Source of the DNA: JANMZO01 sp031383405
Lineage (GTDB): Bacteria; Actinomycetota; Acidimicrobiia; Acidimicrobiales; JANYDT01
Assembly (NCBI GenBank): GCA_031383405.1
Contig: JANMZO010000441.1
Coordinates: 1-6,089 of the forward strand
Reading direction: 5' to 3'
Length of the DNA stretch: 6,089 nt
This document shows positions 5,312-6,089 of this stretch, piece by piece (position 1 is the stretch's first letter; every line of letters begins with the position of its first letter). The translations under genes were made by a program, and so were the position numbers. Below the pieces are notes generated by a model. That model was not told the origin of the DNA and ran no database searches. It saw only the letters and a list, made by a program, of their open reading frames with translations.

Positions 5312-5530
5312 ATGGCCCGAACAACCATTGTCACCCGTCTCCAGTCACTGGCCGACGCAACACGTGCGGTCGGCCGCGCCGGGACCGACATCAATGAAGC
5401 AATTGGAAGAAAGCGCGCATACCTTTTTACCGACGAAGGCCCCACTCGCCGGCAAATTCTTGCTGCTGGAGTTGTCGGTTCTGCGGCGGCCCTCGGCGAT
5501 CGGGCAACTCGTCCTCGCCTGGCGAGCTAG
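5312..5530 (+). pseudogene. Twin-arginine leader and N-terminus of an exported enzyme, truncated (possibly amine-oxidase-like flavoenzyme)
   Basis: The 72-residue product opens with a helical region (LQSLADATRAVGRAGTDINE) and then a Tat-like motif, PTRRQILAAGVVGSAAALG, in which the twin Arg precedes a moderately hydrophobic stretch at residues 45-61. A 40-residue extension before the RR, rich in Arg/Ala helix, resembles the N-terminus of Tat-exported flavin-containing amine oxidases of Actinobacteria. The mature part would then begin with a Gly-rich FAD-binding strand. Here the frame stops at 5530, before any such domain, and no other frame supplies the G-x-G-x-x-G motif downstream. The gene is therefore a leader without its enzyme. 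The flavoenzyme suggestion is by resemblance only; the Tat motif itself is visible. Confidence 0.5.
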
Positions 5531-5740
5531 CTCTACAACGCAACATGGACCCTTGGTCGCGACGGCATGACCGCCCAGATCGATGGTGGCGAAGCTTTCG
5601 CGCCGACAGAACGCAAACACGGTGTTATGGGAAGAGTCGATGAGTTCCCCACCCCATTCCGCCCACCGCAAGCATCGACCAAAGCGCGCCGAACGAGTTC
5701 GACCTTGTCGAATGCCATTGCGATTTGTTCGATTTCATGC
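5531..5740. other. Unassigned stretch between the Tat-leader remnant and the HTH gene
   Basis: No gene is recognised. A plus-strand frame stays open from about 5531 to 5821 but runs through the start of the following HTH gene in another frame and has no family character after LYNATWTLGRDGMTAQIDGG. On the minus strand, two adjoining frames can be joined around 5660 into a plausible-looking peptide: AFDKVELVRRALVDACGG from one and HNTVFAFCRRESFATIDLGG from the next. That would again be a fragment with a shift. I could not name either reading. No terminator, tRNA or insertion-sequence end was seen. Confidence 0.3.
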
Positions 5741-5741
5741 C

Positions 5742-5746
5742 AGGAT
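5742..5746 (+). promoter_or_regulatory. Ribosome binding site AGGAT favouring the ATG at 5754
   Basis: An AGGA core lies eight bases before ATG 5754. The alternative ATG 5745 overlaps this site and has only CAGG immediately in front. The later start is therefore preferred; the difference is three residues (MAC). Confidence 0.45.
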
Positions 5747-5753
5747 GGCTTGC

Positions 5754-6089
5754 ATGGCACGAACAAGGACATCATCGGAGCCAGCCACCCTCGACGAGCT
5801 CACCAAGTTGCTCGGCGGTGATGCCCGCCTTGTGGACCGCCGTGGACGCCAGGTGATCCTCAGTTCCGAAGTGGTCGAGGCGTTTCAGGGTGCGATCGCG
5901 GAACTTCGGTCGCCCGGTTCGGACGATCTCACGACGCAGGAGTCAGCGAGGCTGTTGGGAGTCTCTCGGCCGACGTTGATCCGCTTGTTGGACACGGGAG
6001 CGCTTCCTTTCCGTCGCACGCACGGTGAGCGCGGGCATCGGCGCATACGGCGACGCGACGCGCTCGCCTACCTCCACGCTGATTTGGAA
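5754..6089 (+). CDS. Excisionase-type HTH protein, likely antitoxin of a PIN-domain toxin pair (partial, runs off the right edge)
   Basis: The frame is open for exactly 112 codons to the window end. After a variable N-terminus (TLDELTKLLGG), a short strand pair (RLVDRRGRQVILSSEVVEAF) precedes a winged HTH: residues 58-107 read DLTTQESARLLGVSRPTLIR followed by LLDTGALPFRRT and HRRIRRRDALAYL. This is the HTH_17/excisionase pattern (L-T-x-Q-E-A-A-x-L-L-G-V-S-R-P-T, then the H-R-R-I-R wing). The layout of N-terminal strand region, LTTQEAA-type HTH and wing is that of antitoxins placed just upstream of PIN-domain (VapC-like) ribonucleases. The toxin would lie past 6089 and cannot be seen, so the partner is inferred. 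Reading is clean, with no shift. Confidence 0.72.
   Translation, partial: MARTRTSSEPATLDELTKLLGGDARLVDRRGRQVILSSEVVEAFQGAIAELRSPGSDDLTTQESARLLGVSRPTLIRLLDTGALPFRRTHGERGHRRIRRRDALAYLHADLE

Noticed and set aside
4843..5445. 200-residue minus-strand frame
   Set aside because: It covers the sialidase-like C-terminus and the Tat leader, which both read convincingly on the plus strand, and shows no domain of its own.
1..6089. CRISPR array, tRNA, rRNA, integron attC sites or insertion-sequence ends
   Set aside because: I looked for regularly spaced repeats, cloverleaf arms, paired terminal inverted repeats and transposase motifs as an explanation for the fragmented genes, and found none.

Overview
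The window is high-GC DNA, probably from a free-living actinobacterium. The mix of genes suggests the Acidimicrobiia, but this is inferred from gene content and style and was not tested: an Excalibur-type cell-surface protein with a Thr/Pro-rich spacer, a Rieske oxygenase/SnoaL/VOC catabolic operon, an XRE-AbiEii toxin-antitoxin pair, a sialidase-like secreted protein and a Tat-exported enzyme leader. Spacing is tight and most starts have good Shine-Dalgarno sites (GAGGAG, AGGAG, AGAGG), with several GTG starts.

Layout, left to right. (1) 1-285, minus: middle of a short-chain dehydrogenase, running off the left edge and missing its N-terminal half. (2) About 285-544, plus: C-terminal piece of what looks like an SRPBCC/cyclase protein. 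(3) 550-2123, minus: a three-gene catabolic operon transcribed right to left. A Rieske oxygenase alpha subunit that has lost its catalytic domain overlaps by ATGA an intact SnoaL/NTF2-like gene, which is followed by a frameshifted, 3'-truncated VOC gene. (4) 2222 to about 2585, plus: an exported protein of unknown function, broken. (5) 2532-3194, minus: an exported protein with two 35-residue Cys/Trp repeats, a Thr/Pro-rich spacer and a damaged, truncated Excalibur domain. (6) 3330-4497, plus: a toxin-antitoxin operon with an XRE antitoxin overlapped by an AbiEii nucleotidyltransferase toxin that carries one extra base; a near-perfect palindrome sits just before the antitoxin start. (7) About 4555-4890, plus: remains of a small membrane protein spread over two frames with at least two shifts. 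(8) About 4951-5247, plus: C-terminal end of a sialidase-like repeat protein. (9) 5312-5530, plus: a Tat leader whose enzyme domain is missing. (10) 5754 to the right edge, plus: an excisionase-type HTH protein resembling antitoxins of PIN-domain toxin pairs.

The main feature of the window is damage. Only the SnoaL gene, the XRE antitoxin and the right-edge HTH gene (as far as visible) read as undamaged. The rest carry single-base shifts or stop abruptly where an unrelated gene fragment begins. Two explanations fit: a decaying accessory region kept beside toxin-antitoxin genes, or a low-quality or chimeric assembly (for example from amplified single-cell DNA or indel-prone reads). The sequence alone cannot separate them. 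I see no clear undescribed system. The best candidates for a second look are the XRE-AbiEii pair with its operator and frameshift, the duplicated Cys/Trp module on the Excalibur protein, and the Rieske gene reduced to an electron-transfer domain.
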